A stretch of 64,000 nt of DNA. Origin: Straminergon stramineum (Eukaryota; Streptophyta; Bryopsida; Hypnales; Calliergonaceae). This document shows positions 47,535 to 59,330 of this stretch, one piece after another. The notes beneath the pieces were generated by a model. The model did not search any database. It was not told where the DNA came from and was given only the letters and a program-made list of their open reading frames with translations. The stretch lies in contig OY987267.1 of NCBI GenBank assembly GCA_963920665.1, positions 6,572,001 to 6,636,000 on the forward strand, given 5' to 3'. The stretch's first letter is position 1. Every line of letters starts with the position of its first letter. The position numbers and the translations under genes are program-made.

Positions 47535-47694
47535 AAATTCTTAAAATTCTTTGACTATGATGAATTTTTTTTCTTGATACATTATCAATCAAGGTAGTTA
47601 AAACTACATTTTGTAAAATCATACTTTATTATATTTAAAAGATGAGGTCGTTTGACACTGGAGAGTAGACTAACATTGTAGTTAAGACAATTCT

Positions 47695-48230
47695 TATATG
47701 TACAATTCCAAATGATCTATAAATTTTCAAGCCTGTGGTCAACTTGTCTTGAAGGATGAATTCCAAAAAGCACCACCATTTTGGACATTTTTTCATACAA
47801 ATGTGAGCGTGTGAAGTGCAACTACCTGGATTTTCGTAGGGCCAAAAAAACGGTTTCTATAAATTTAGAAGCTTATATCTTGCAATCAAGATGGTAAAAA
47901 TTTCTAATAAAAATTTCACATCTTCTCAAACCAGATTTCTACAAGATCCTATGGTTACATCACTAGAAGAAATCTATGTTTGCTTCAACAAAATCTACAT
48001 GACATGTTTGTTGAAGCAAACACAAAATTTGCATTTTCCTGTGTTTTCAATGCAAATTTTGCGTTTGCCTCAACAAGCACGTCATGTAGATTTTGTTGAG
48101 GCAAAAATACATTTCTTCTAGTGCATGTGTCCAAAAATGTATTCTTTTCTAAAATTTAGTACTTATACTAGAAATGGTAGTTTTGGAGCGTTTTGGGTGA
48201 AAACATAGTCAAGGAACTTAAGTGGTTAAA
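47695..48230 (+). repeat. Partial duplicate of the TIR element, with a MITE inside
   Basis: The sequence repeats about 47160-47534: TACAATTCCAAATGATC, TTTTGGACATTTTTTCATA, CTACAAGATCCTA and GTTTTGGAGCGTTTT appear in the same order. It contains the MITE at 47961-48123, which the first copy lacks. Confidence 0.8.
47961..48123. mobile_element. CACTA-type hairpin MITE (163 bp)
   Basis: It opens CACTAGAAGAAATCTATG and ends ACATTTCTTCTAGTG. CAT is duplicated at 47958-47960 and 48124-48126. The arms carry TTGCTTCAACAAAATCTACA and its mirror. The parallel sequence near 47435 is uninterrupted, giving the empty site. Confidence 0.92.
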
Positions 48231-49030
48231 GGTGAGCCTAAATTTAGTTGATTTCAAGTGGTAACAACTAACCCAATGAATGGCTTGAGTAAAAAAAAAG
48301 ATTGTTCTTTCTTCAGCTATAGAATCTTAAACATATATGAAGTACCAAACAAGTTTGGTTCATTCTTGGTTCTAAAAATTGAAAGAAGTTAACTAGTGTG
48401 CATATACTAGAATATTAAATCAAAATTTCATTTTTTATTTTCAGGTGTGAACAGAGATCATTTTTTTTTTTGGTTTTAAGAATACTTTGTGATAGGTGAT
48501 AAATTGTCAAGTGATTTGAGGAATTGTTGTGGGATTTTCAAGTGAACAATGGAGGAGTTTTAATGGTTAGATTGGAGAGGATCTAAAGAGTCACTTAAGC
48601 AGTATTGATAAGTGATTTTCATTCTCATTCTCTCTCTCTCTCTTTCTTCTCTTTTCTTAGTGTGTGTATGAGTTTCAGAACACTTCTATGTTGTTGTTTT
48701 GTTGATCTTTGTGTAATAAGAAGCCGTAATCATATGTATTTTTAATTGTATGTAAGTCCCAATGATTGGGCATCATTGTGTGTGTGGAATTTTTCTATGA
48801 GTGGAAAATTCTTTTGTGAAAATTATTATTTATTGTGTTTAAGGCAATTGTTTGTGAGTGATTGTTTGATTAAATCATTTTCTTTTTTTGTACAAGCTTG
48901 TAGTAGTGTATGTTCTAGTTAAGGCTTGAAGCAGTTGTTTGTATGTAAGGATTGAAGCTTTAAGTGAAGGTTAGTGAGAATTTTTATTGAATGATTGTAT
49001 TAGTCTATGGAAGCTTTGGATGTTGTATAT
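48231..49030. other. Gene-free stretch with simple repeats
   Basis: A CT microsatellite lies at 48629-48655. Copies of a GCTTNAAGC palindrome begin near 48931 and recur to 51790. No gene is seen. Confidence 0.35.
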
Positions 49031-49786
49031 GGGTGATTGCAAGAAACACTTCACATTTTTGGCTCAAAAACCTGATTTCTGGTCGCATGACTAGCAATAC
49101 TACGAACTACTATCAATTTCACGTGTCAGACTGCGCATATGAATCTCAACCGTTGATTTCGGGCGCCTACAGATCTTAACCTTTGATTCAATACTATATA
49201 GTACTATGTAGTACTATAGACTACTGTGTAGTACTGTAGAAGCCACTGGCAACAAAAAACAACAGAATAGGGGTCTATGGACCTTTTCATTTTTAGTAAT
49301 TCAAAGAAAATTCAAAAAATTCCTAGAAAAAAAACCATATTTGTAGGCAAGCCCACTCTCACATTGCACCAAAAAATTCTTCAAATTTTTTTTTCTGCCC
49401 AAAAAATGTGCATGAACAACGGTCACTTTGGCCTCATGTAGACACGTCATGCAAAGTTTTTTTTCAAAAAACTCCTCGTCTCTCATTGGAACACAAGTAC
49501 AACTCTAGCTTCTCTAATTTGTGGCTTCCAATTCGCATTTTTGGATACAACTTTGGCTCAAAAAACCCCCAAATAGCCAAGGTAGACACCCAATCAGGGG
49601 CACTTTAAAAATAGTAAATTAATTTTCTTAAGAACCCAAAATATACAAAATGTGTGAAACTTTTATGTGTACCATCATTCCAAATTTCAAGACAAACGGA
49701 CTTACAATGCAAAAGTTATGACCAAAAAACCACATGTCCAAGGGCAAGGGGACAAAAAATAGGACAAGTGTTTCTTGCAATCACCC
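49031..49786 (-). mobile_element. TIR element, GGGTGATTGC family, copy 2
   Basis: It opens GGGTGATTGCAAGAAACACT and ends AGTGTTTCTTGCAATCACCC, a near-perfect 20-bp inverted repeat. ATAT flanks both ends. Its reverse complement follows copy 1 (31094-31866) end to end. A run of TAGTACTATNTAGTACTA-like sequence lies near 49195-49230. Confidence 0.8.
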
Positions 49787-52700
49787 ATATGATAACAATG
49801 CTTAAAGCAAATTTGTGAGTAGTGTATGTAATTCAAGTTAATATCCTATATGTGTGTGTTGTACATGAGTTTGGAATTTATATTGTTGAAGATCATTTAA
49901 TGGCTTAAAGCATGTTGTAATTGAAAGAGAAAATTATTTATTGAGTGCATATTGTTGAGATTGAATGTGAAAATCTCAAAGATCGGGTGATGCTAGAAAT
50001 TGTGAGTGTATCCAAGGATTGGACTTAAGTGAATTCTAAGTTGAGAGCTTAAAGCAATTGCTTAATTCCACATTGGATTGGTGAAAGGTCACAATTGGAT
50101 TGTTTAGATAGAATAGCTTTAAGTAAATTAGTGTAGTATGCTGTAAGAAACTTGAGTATTTTTGGATGTTGTAGAAAATGTAATGGGACATTGACTTTGT
50201 CATGGAAGTAATCAACTATGATGTCACCTAAAATTCATTATAAGCGACAGGCCAAGAACATGGGGAAAAACATCCGTTTCACTAGAAGAAACGAGCATTG
50301 ATTTCAACAAAATCTAGGTGCTGTGAAATGCAATTCTTTGCCAAAAAACATAGAAACTACATAGGCTGCAACGTAGTTTCTACCTTTTGTAGCAAAGAAT
50401 TGCATTTTGCATCACATAGATTTTGTTGAAATCAATGTTGGTTTCTTCTAGTGTCTTGAGCTTGATTTTTTCTAACATCACAAATAATATGGTCTTTCAA
50501 GCTTCCCCAAATGCACCATGTGGACACCATATAAGCGCCATGTGGGCAACGAGAGCCACGTGGATTTTTTTCATCTAGCCCATCTGTGACGAGACACTTG
50601 ACATAATGGTGGGAAAAGTAACATGGCATGCCTTGTTAGCAAACTTTTATGTTGTTAAACAATTTTGGTATTACTTTTTGAGATGTCAAACTAGACATTC
50701 TAGAAGACATCAACTGGTACATACCCTATTTAAAAGGTAAGATCAACAAAAAATAATCATTTAAAATTAAATTAAAAATTAAAATAAAATAAACAAAAAA
50801 ATTATAGAAAACTTACCATCTACCATCAAGAGATTTTTTGATGGTAAAATGAAAAAATTACTTCGGTGAAAGTTAGTGAGAATGAAGGGTAAAAGTGTCA
50901 TATTTATATCCATTCTCCGTCCATGGTAAGACAAAAGATATGGGATAATTAGAATATGGGAACTTCATCACTATACATGTTGATGTTGTTTTAGACATCT
51001 ACATGTTGCTTCAGACATTTGGATGTTTTTGGAGACATCTTATATAAAATACAATTCTTGTTTTCCATATCCCATATGAATTGTTGCACTTCCTACCACC
51101 ACACGTTTATAAAGACCAACTCTTTCAACCACGATGTACATCAATCCATTTTCCTTTTTTCACAAAACATGCCACGTGGTTGACCTTTCCCCAAAAATTT
51201 CACATATGGTCAAAGTTTTACCATAGACCATAGTAATTTTACTAACTTACCAAAAGTCAAAATGGAGCTACTTGTTGACATGGCAATCTATGTTTTTTGG
51301 GAGGTCACAAGAAAACATGACCATGTTTTTTCTAACATCACTAAGAACATGTCCGTCTACAATGACACCTACTTGTTCTCCAACTTACCTGCTTATATTT
51401 TCGTCAACATCAAACCCAATTCATATTCCTATGGACGTTTATCATCCAATGTAGGGGGTTTTAGAAAACATGTTATCTTTTTTGGAAACAATACCAAAAT
51501 CACAATTTTCTTATAGTGCTAATGCTACAAGCAAATGTGTAGATTGACAGTGAAATATAAAGATGATTAATGAAGAAGTATATCTTATAGTTGCTTGAAG
51601 CAAGTTAGAACAAAGTATGTTGTAAACAATATTAAGACTGTGATGGTCCGAATGAAGTTGGAAATACTAACAGTGGTTTGTTGAATGAATTAAGTGACAC
51701 TTAAGTAGATTATGTGAGTGTATGCTTGAAGCAAATGCAACAGGAAATGGACACTACAATGCTTAAAGCTTTATGTCATGTTTACCCTTGCTTTAAGCTT
51801 ATTCTTTATTTTTTTCCATATTAGGATAAGACAGAGATTGCTTGCTTGTTTTGTTGGATAAGTGAGAGTGAGAGAGAGAGAGATCCTTTCCCTAAAATCT
51901 AATGGATTATTTTTATAATATTTTTCATTAGAATCTAGTTTATAAGGCATTTCTATTTTTTAAAAGTGACTTTAATCACAACAGGTCAGACGACTTGATC
52001 ATTCCTTGGATTTTGAACCCCTATACTTTAGTCTTGGGCTTTGTTGAGAAAGAAAAAATTCTAAATTCCAGAGTCTATTGAGAACAATTGAAAAAAAAAT
52101 CTCGTAGACCAAGGAAATTATCCATTACACCAAATAAATAGATCTTGTTGGAGGCATACTAAGTTGGGGACTTGGGGGCGGGGGGTGGCCAACTAATGAA
52201 AACTGGTATGGTGATGAAAAGAACGGAGTTCTACTAGTAACTTACGGACTGTCGACTGCGAGCCACCGACGGCAGGTTGATCAGGTACATTCCCAGCTAC
52301 TAATCTTCCAGTGAGTATCAGTTCTGTCCTGTACCTTCACCAGGTCCATGCAATTGTCACCATGCATTCAATTCTAGGAATAACTGAAGTTGTCGTCGCA
52401 ATCTCTGTCGTCAGTCGATTGCCGTTGAGTTGGTGGCCTTTTAATTTTTTAATTTTTTGTTATATTGAAGCAAAATGAGAGGAACCCATGTGATACTAAG
52501 GGGGCCGACCCCTTACTGATCACAGACCCACTCTGGCAACATAGGGTGGAGTAATTTCAATCAGCAGGTGATTAGCAACAATTAATGTTGGCGTAGTTCC
52601 CGGGCAGTTTGTGGTGCATTATAATTGGCTACAAGACTCTCAAATTTGGACCCAGCCCTTCTTGGATTTTGCAACCAGCCCTTGGTCAAAAAGAGGAAGG

Positions 52701-52870
52701 TCTATATGGCCAATATGGGTAGAACAGAATCTTCAACTTAAAAATTCGTAGTAATTATTTTGTGAGGAAAAAAAATCTGAAAAATTATGGAAACCTTATG
52801 AACTCTATTTCTGCTCATGGGAAAAATTTCCCCACTGTTGAAACCTCCCTTGCAATATGTGTATTTGCTT
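49787..52870. other. Gene-free stretch
   Basis: Several GCTTAAAGC or GCTTGAAGC palindromes occur (49800, 49903, 50047, 51592, 51725, 51760). A GA microsatellite is at 51862-51885. CTTATAGTG at 51508-51516 looks like a right CACTA-type end without a clear partner. From about 52190 to 52470 the sequence is less AT-rich and looks low-copy, but I recognise no gene. Confidence 0.35.
50280..50453. mobile_element. CACTA-type hairpin MITE (174 bp)
   Basis: CACTAGAAGAAACGAGCATT and TGATTTCAACAAAATCTAGG on the left mirror TTGTTGAAATCAATG and GTTTCTTCTAGTG on the right. Arms are about 80 bp with a loop of some 12-15 bases. Flanks TTT and TCT differ by one base, so the target duplication is imperfect. 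Confidence 0.85.
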
Positions 52871-53095
52871 AAGTGGTCAGAAATGGGTCGGCTCCCTTAA
52901 ATTTCGTTCAATTGCTACTTTATTTCTTCATACCTTTAATGTTAAATTCAAAAAATCTTCCAGAAACTGAACATTTGGTTAATTTCTCCGATCCTGTTCT
53001 GGGATCACTAGCCCTAACTTACAATTTTGAAGCCAACGATTGCACGGGAGCACACTTTCATGTGAGCTTTAGGTAGCTAACCCATTTTTGACCAC

Positions 53096-53458
53096 TTAAC
53101 CCCTAAATGAATTTGACTATGTTTTCACGAAAAACACTCCACAATTGCCATTTCTAGGACAAGTACCAAATTTTAGTCAAAAAAACATTTTTGGACATAT
53201 GTAATCAAATATTTGATTCTTCATAAAGTAATTTTTTATGATTCACCAACTTCGCCTAAGTTGAGAAAGAAACTACCTATCATACAATAACTTTTTAAAC
53301 ATGTAGTCACAAGTCATAAAAGTTGTTGTGCCTTACACCTATTCCTCAACCATATATTGTATGCAAATTTTAAAGAAAAAAAATGGAAATTTTGTTCTTG
53401 GTGAGCTACCCAAATTTTTAGGTTGCTAGAAAACAATGTTTGGTCCTTTCAGGGTTAA
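53096..53458 (-). mobile_element. TIR element, TTAACCCC family, deleted copy
   Basis: TTAACCCCTAAATG at the left and GTCCTTTCAGGGTTAA at the right are diverged versions of the 46582-47534 ends. Its reverse complement follows the first ~230 bp and then the last ~80 bp of that element, so the middle is missing. Confidence 0.7.
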
Positions 53459-54491
53459 ATTTTTTTATGTAAATTTCCCTTGAAATACAAATGGAATTGG
53501 CATCTAACCCCAAGTCATTTCATACTTTTTAGAGCTTTGTGAAATTAGTTACAAATTTTTGAAATTGAAGTGTAGTGGTCACTAAATTGAAAATGTTCAC
53601 CTCCAAAACATTCATGGCTATTTGTATATTGTTGGTACAATGAAAAAGAAAATGTACAAATTGTGTATATTTTAGGAGATGGATGCTTTTAGAGCCCCGA
53701 GTGCTTTACGGACCCCTCGTACTTGAGTATTCACTGACTTGAATCTATGAGTGTAAACTGGCTCAGATATTGCTATAGTTTTATACTTCGGAGTAAAACA
53801 AGATCCATCATAAGGTAGATACACCCCAAAGCACCAAAAGTTGGTATTGTGCATTGTTACTATTATTGGGTTGGCAAGAGAAAGGAGGTTCCAATGCACC
53901 AAAGAACACCTCATTTGGATATTATATGCAAAAGTTATTCACAATCAAAGTCTGTTTTTAAAAGCACTCTGTACAAATAGGTACATAACTGAATTTAGGA
54001 ATGTTCACCTACTATAGATGGTGCTTTTAAACACAGGGCGATTTTGGGAGTACCCACCATAACTTAAGCTAATCAAGCTTCTTGACCTTCTCAATTGAAA
54101 GTAAAGTACCGCTGACGAAATAATTGACAAATCAAAGAAAAAGTTGTAAGGTGGGTAGCCCCCGGTTCTCACTTTTTGGTACTACTGTGCCTTGTTACTA
54201 TTATTTAGTAGATTGGTCAAATTTTAATATTTTCTTGTTGGCAAGGGGAAAGCAAAGGCTTCAATGCACTGAAAAACACGACATTTGGATACCATATGCC
54301 AAAGTTACGAAAGGTCAAACTTTGTTTTGGTAGATGTTTTAAAATCGTTTATTTCAATTACATATATATGTATATATGTACATACATGTATATATATTGT
54401 GGAGATGTACACAGAGTGACGATGGTGGTTTTAGGCAAGGTGCAATTTTAGGTGTACCCACCTTAAATCCTCGAGTAGAACAAAAGTGGGA
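53459..54491. repeat. Duplicated ~350 bp sequence and partial TIR copy
   Basis: Positions 53460-53718 match, inverted, part of the small TIR element at 61651-61956. The sequences 53830-54060 and 54175-54460 are related direct repeats (GTTACTATTATT, CACNACATTTGGATACCATA, GTACCCACC). A (TA/TG)n run is at 54360-54402. Confidence 0.55.
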
Positions 54492-55044
54492 AATGGACAT
54501 TCACTAAAAATATAACTATTAGTAGCAAGGAAGAAACACCGAAGAACAACTATGGGGGCATCCTCATTGTACAACCTTGCTCAATTCTTTGATGAATTGC
54601 TAACTTTTTTCACTGGACAGGTTGATAATTAGAACTTGAAATTTGTATCATTAGAAGTGCATCCCAAATTATTTTGGATAGGTACAAGAAAACTCAGATT
54701 TAGACATCAGGCATCGAAAATGAATGGCTTCAAAAGCTAGTCCAAAGACAAAAGAATAAAGAGGTTTTGGCAAACTGGGAATGCAATGTACTTTGGTAAC
54801 TGTAATTTGTCAAAACTTCTATACTTTTTTGGTCTTTGGGATAGCTTTTGAATCCATTCATTTTCATTTTCCAATGTCTAAATTTCAGTTTTCTTGCACT
54901 TATCCAAAGTACTTTGGAATGCACTTCCAATTTTACAAATTACAAGTTCTAATTATAAACCTCTCCAGTGAAAAAAATTCACAATTTATTAAAAAGTGGA
55001 ACAAGGTTGTATAGTGAGGATGCCCTCACGGTTGTTCTTGGATG

Positions 55045-55049
55045 TTCCT
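55045..55049 (+). repeat. Copia target duplication, left (TTCCT)
   Basis: TTCCT lies directly outside the left LTR and is repeated at 60582-60586. Confidence 0.9.
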
Positions 55050-55294
55050 TATTGAGTTTTGAATGGAGAAAGGCTTTACTTAGATGGTAGAAGATACCAA
55101 GGCCCATGTGTGGGCTGAACATAAGCTTAAAGCCTTTCACTAGTTATCCACAAACCATGTGGGATAACTAATAACCTTGGGCTGCCTTTGACTACAAGCA
55201 ACACCCAATAGACTCTAAGTCTAACTAAGAGTCTAATACTACTCCTAGGGCTGAATGTACACTATCTACACTAATATGTACATGATCTTCAACA
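55050..55294 (-). repeat. Copia 3' LTR (left)
   Basis: 245 bp, identical to 60337-60581 except one base: GGGATAAC here, GGAATAAC in the other LTR. Confidence 0.95.
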
Positions 55295-56820
55295 CTCCCA
55301 CTTTGAGAGTAGTCAAAGGCTCGAAGGCCCATCTTTTCAATCAAGTTAAGGTGTTGGGGCTTCCCAAGAGCCTTGGTCAGCACATCAGCAACCATAGCTT
55401 GAGTAGGCACATACTTGAGCTCAATCACCTCAGCCTCCACTCTTTCACGAATTAAATGGTGTTGCACATCAATGTGCTTGGTCCTTGAGTGGTGGGTGGG
55501 ATTCTTGGCCAAAGCAATGGCACATTGGTTGTCACACAAAATGTGTGTGCTCCCTTCTTGCACAAGGCCAACATCAGCCAAGAGCTGCCTTAGCCAAATG
55601 GCCTCCTTGGTGCAATGGCTCATGGCCATGTACTCCGCCTCCGTTGTAGAAAGAGCTATGGTGGGCTGCTTCTTGGAATTCCATGAAATGGCACCCACTC
55701 CAAGCATAAACACATAGCTGGTGGTGGATCTTCGATCCCCCTCATCACCCGCCCAATCCGCATCACAATACCCATGCAAACTCACTTGAGCACCTCCTAG
55801 TTGCAATTCCAAGCCAAGTGTGCCTTGAAGGTACCTCATCACCCTCTTGATCGTAGCCCAATGCTTAGGGCCATACTTGGACATGTGTTGACTCACAACA
55901 CTCACCGGGAAGGCCAAATCAGGCCTTGTAGCCACCATGGCATACATCAAGCAACCCACGGCTGCCTTGTAAGGCACACCTTGCATTTCATCCTTCACCT
56001 CCTCAAAATCAGCATCCGTGAGTTTGGGCAACTTCTCATGAGTGTCAAGGGGTGTACCTATGGCTTTGCACTCCTCCATGTTGAACCGCTTCAAGATCTC
56101 TTCAATGTACTTGTGTTGGCTCATAGTGATGGTGCGGGCAGCCCTATCCCTCTTGAACTCCACTCCAAGGCAATACCTCAACTCTCTAAGATTCGTCATC
56201 TCATACTCCTTGTGAAGCATGGCCTTCACTTCAAGCATCTTGGTCATGTCACTTGCAAGGAGGATCAGATCATCCACATAGAGAATCACAATCACCAAAT
56301 GCTCACTACTTTGCATGGTGTACAAAGAGTGATCAACATTTCCTCTTTGGAAGCCCTTCCTTGCAAACATGCCATCAATATCCCTATACCATGCCCTCCC
56401 GGATTGCTTCAGCCCGGAGAGGGCCTTCTTCAACTTGCATTTGAGATGCTCTTGCCCTTCTTGCACAAAGCCTTGGGGTTGATCCATGTAGATGACCTCC
56501 TCTAGCTTGGCGTTGAGAAAAGCCGTCTTGACGTCCATTTGGTGCATCTCCAAGTCCATGGCTGCCCCTAGAGCCACAATGCACCTAATGGTGCTAAACT
56601 TAGCAACGGGAGCAAATGTCTCATTGAAGTCCACCCCTTCCACTTGGGAGAACCCCTTGGCAACCAGCCTTGCCTTGTACCTCACAATGTGCCCCAAAGC
56701 ATCCCTCTTGGTGGAGAAAACCCACTTGCAACCCACACTTGACCTCTTGGGAGGAAGGGCAGCAAGTTCCCATGTGCCCTTGGCAATGAGGGCCTTGTAC
56801 TCCTCTTGCATGGCCGCCTC
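55225..56820 (-). pseudogene. Copia reverse transcriptase and RNase H
   Basis: The frame encodes the RT and RNase H end of the copia polyprotein. RT begins at CKWVFSTKRD; TAFLNAKLEEVIYMDQPQGF and the catalytic YVDD (residues 178-181 from the methionine at 56811) follow. RNase H marks include DADWAGD, LSTTEAEYMA, CDNQCA and KHIDVQHHLIRE. The domain itself is open, but the upstream in-frame TAG at 56821-56823 cuts it off from integrase. The frame crosses the polypurine tract and ends at 55225, 70 bases inside the 3' LTR. Confidence 0.93.
55295..55304 (-). promoter_or_regulatory. Copia polypurine tract
   Basis: AAAGTGGGAG in minus reading lies directly upstream of the 3' LTR, the place where plus-strand DNA synthesis starts in LTR elements. 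Confidence 0.85.
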
Positions 56821-56823
56821 CTA
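56821..56823 (-). other. In-frame TAG between integrase and RT
   Basis: This stop is in the same frame as the residues on either side, so it is a point change rather than a frameshift. It separates the acidic linker from the RT domain. Confidence 0.85.
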
Positions 56824-57327
56824 CTTGCTTGCATCTTCACAACATAGCACCTCTCCAAGTGTGGATGGATCTCCAAGGAAAGCCACATTGGCTTGTTCTT
56901 CATGTTGTGGGGGAAGAATGTGATTCAGCCACCAATCTCCAAGGGGCTTGTGGGTCCTTGTTGGATAACGAGGCTCCTCTTGCTCTTCCAAGGGCTGATC
57001 ATGCTCTTGCACCTTGGGTGAAGTGCTTGGAGAAGGGGCTACTGGTCTCTTCACCTTGGGTGTGGCCACCTTCTTCTTGGGCTCCACCAAGTCTTCATCT
57101 TCCTCCTCTTCATCTCCTTCCTCTTCCATGTCCACTCTTGGAGTTGTGCCCACCATTTGGGCTGGTCCTCCACTACTCCCACTTGGGCTCATCTCCAAGA
57201 GCTTGGGATCAGCTCCTTCATCCTCCAAAAAGGTCACATCACGACACTTGATGATGGCCTTGGTCTCCACACACATCAGCCTATAAGCCTTGGTTCCCTC
57301 ACAATAGCCAAGGAAAAGACACTTGGT
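56824..57327 (-). pseudogene. Copia integrase C-terminal part and acidic linker
   Basis: After the frameshift the reading resumes at KCLFLGYCEGTKAYR, the end of copia integrase, and goes through a very acidic stretch (many Glu/Asp) and a Pro-rich piece to YPTRTHKPLGDWW before the TAG at 56821. The composition is usual for the variable region between integrase and RT. Confidence 0.85.
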
Positions 57328-57938
57328 GCCCTGGCATCCAACTTGGTCCTCTTGGCACTTGGCATCAAGGCATAGGCAATGCATCCAAAGGTGCGCATGT
57401 GAGACACATGAGGTCTGATTCCACTCCAAGCTTCTTGGGGGGTCTTACTTGTCAAGGCTTGTGTGGGGCACCGGTTCCTTGTATACACCGCATTGGACAT
57501 GGCCTCCCCCCAAAGCTCATACTTCAGCCCTTGGCCATGAATCATGGACCTAGCCATCTCCACAATGGTCCGATTTGCACGCTCCGCTACGCCGTTTTGT
57601 TGAGGTGTGTAAGGTGCTGAAGTGTGGTGCTCAATGCCATGAGCCTTCAAGAAGGCCTCAAAGGCCTTGGACACATACTCCCCTCCATTATCCGACCGCA
57701 ACACCTTCACCTTGCATTCAAATTGGGCCTCCACAAGGGCCTTCCAAGTCTCAAAACGCCCAAACACCTCATTCTTGTACTTCAGCATGTACACCCAAAT
57801 CTTGCGTGAGAAATCATCAATGAAAGTCACAAAATACCTTGCTCCTCCCATGGATGTGGTCTTCATCGGCTCGCACACATCTGAATGCACAAGCTCCAAG
57901 GGCTTGCTGGCCCTTGTTGTTCCATCCTTGGGGAAGGG
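57328..57938 (-). pseudogene. Copia integrase core
   Basis: The segment holds the retroviral-type DDE integrase: Asp in LVHSDVCEP, Asp in RSDNGGEYV and Glu in NGVAERANRT, with 35 residues between the last two (D,D35E). FIDDFSRKIWVYML and TPQQNG are typical of copia. It follows the TAG at 57939 in the same frame and is ended by a one-base frameshift in a GGGC run near 57328-57331. Confidence 0.92.
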
Positions 57939-57941
57939 CTA
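57939..57941 (-). other. In-frame TAG within the integrase zinc-binding part
   Basis: It follows CKGCIEGKQAR and precedes residues that continue the same reading frame into the integrase core, so it is a nonsense change and not a natural gag/pol boundary. Confidence 0.85.
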
Positions 57942-59330
57942 CCTTGCTTGTTTCCCCTCAATGCACCCCTTGCACACCATAGAACTCCAATCATGCTTGC
58001 AAGAAGAGAGGTTCAGCCCCTTCACAATGTGTTGGAGGCTCTTCATGCTCTTCACATTCAAGTGCCCAAGCCTCCTATGCCAAAGCCCCACAAGGTCTTC
58101 ATGAGCTGATCCTTGGGCCACACAAGCCATGGAAGTGCCATTCACTTTGGTGAAATGGAGGTGGTACAAATTGCCCTCACGGGGGGCTGATGCAATCAAA
58201 ACACCACTAGGAGACCTCACCACACACCCCACCATGTTGAAATGCACCTTCAACCCTCCCAAAGACAATTGGCTCACCGAAATCAAGTTGGCATGCAACT
58301 TGGGGACATGGAGGGCCTTTTGGATCTGAATCCTCTTGGTCTTCCCCTCCACTTGCACCTCCACAAGAATCTCCCCCATGCCAAGGGCCTCCACCATGCC
58401 ATTGTCTCCCAAATGAATCCTCTTCCCCACAATGGGCTGATAGGTGTGGAAGGCATCTCTATAGCTGGTCATGTGTTGAGTGGCCCCCGAATCCACAATC
58501 CAAGTGAACATGTTGGCCTTCTCCCCTCCTCCATAGGTGGCAAAGGCAAAGTCCTCCTCATCCTCCACTTGGCAAGCTTGGTGTGCACTCCCCTTGTCTT
58601 TGGCTTGGCTGCCGTTGCAATGCTTGGCAATGTGGCCTGATTTGCCACAATTGAAGCACGTCCTTGTCTCCTTGAACGCCTTGGTGTTGCCTCCCTTGCC
58701 ATGTCTTGAGACAAGGGCTGATCCCTCCCCTTGGGCCTCATTTTCCTTGCGCTTGGTCATCTCATGCATCAAGCATGCGGTGACAAACTCCATGGTCAGC
58801 TCCTTGGTGGGTCTTGTCTCCAAGGCGGTGATGAGGTATTCATAGGATGGTGGCAAACTCTCCAACAAGGTCATCACCACATCTCCATCCGTGATGGGGG
58901 CCTCCAAGCAAGCAAGTTGATCCGCAAGGGCCTTGATCTTGTTGAGATGATCCAAGATGTCATCTTCCTCTTGCATCTTCATAGTGAAGAACTTCCGCCT
59001 AAGAAAGAGGATGTTGGAGAGGCTCTTGGTCTCATGGATGTTGCAAAGGGTGGTCCATGCTTGGGCTGGTCCTTTGCAATGGCGGATGTGTGCAATTTGC
59101 CGGTCCACAAGGTTGATGGCAATGAGAGCAAAGGCCTTCTTCTCCTTCCTCTCAAACGCCTTCTTGGTCTTTAGATCAGCATCTTCACTTGGAGGCTCCT
59201 CACTCCCATCCACCACCTCCCACAAATCCTTCTCCGCAAGAATCATCTCCATCTTGAATTTCCACATCCCAAAGTTCTCCCCATTGAACTTATCAATGAT
59301 GCGCAAGCCCTCTCCTCCACTTGATGCCAT
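57942..59330 (-). pseudogene. Copia gag, protease and integrase zinc-binding domain
   Basis: The ATG at 59330 begins MASSGGEGLRIIDKFNGENF, a standard copia gag start. A gag (UBN2-type) region follows, then a CCHC zinc knuckle (CFNCGKSGHIAKHC, residues 225-238), an aspartic protease with DSGATQHM at 280-287, and the integrase HHCC region (LWHRRLGHLNVKSM ... CKGC). The 463-residue frame is stopped by the TAG at 57939. No frameshift separates gag from pol, as expected for copia elements. Confidence 0.93.
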
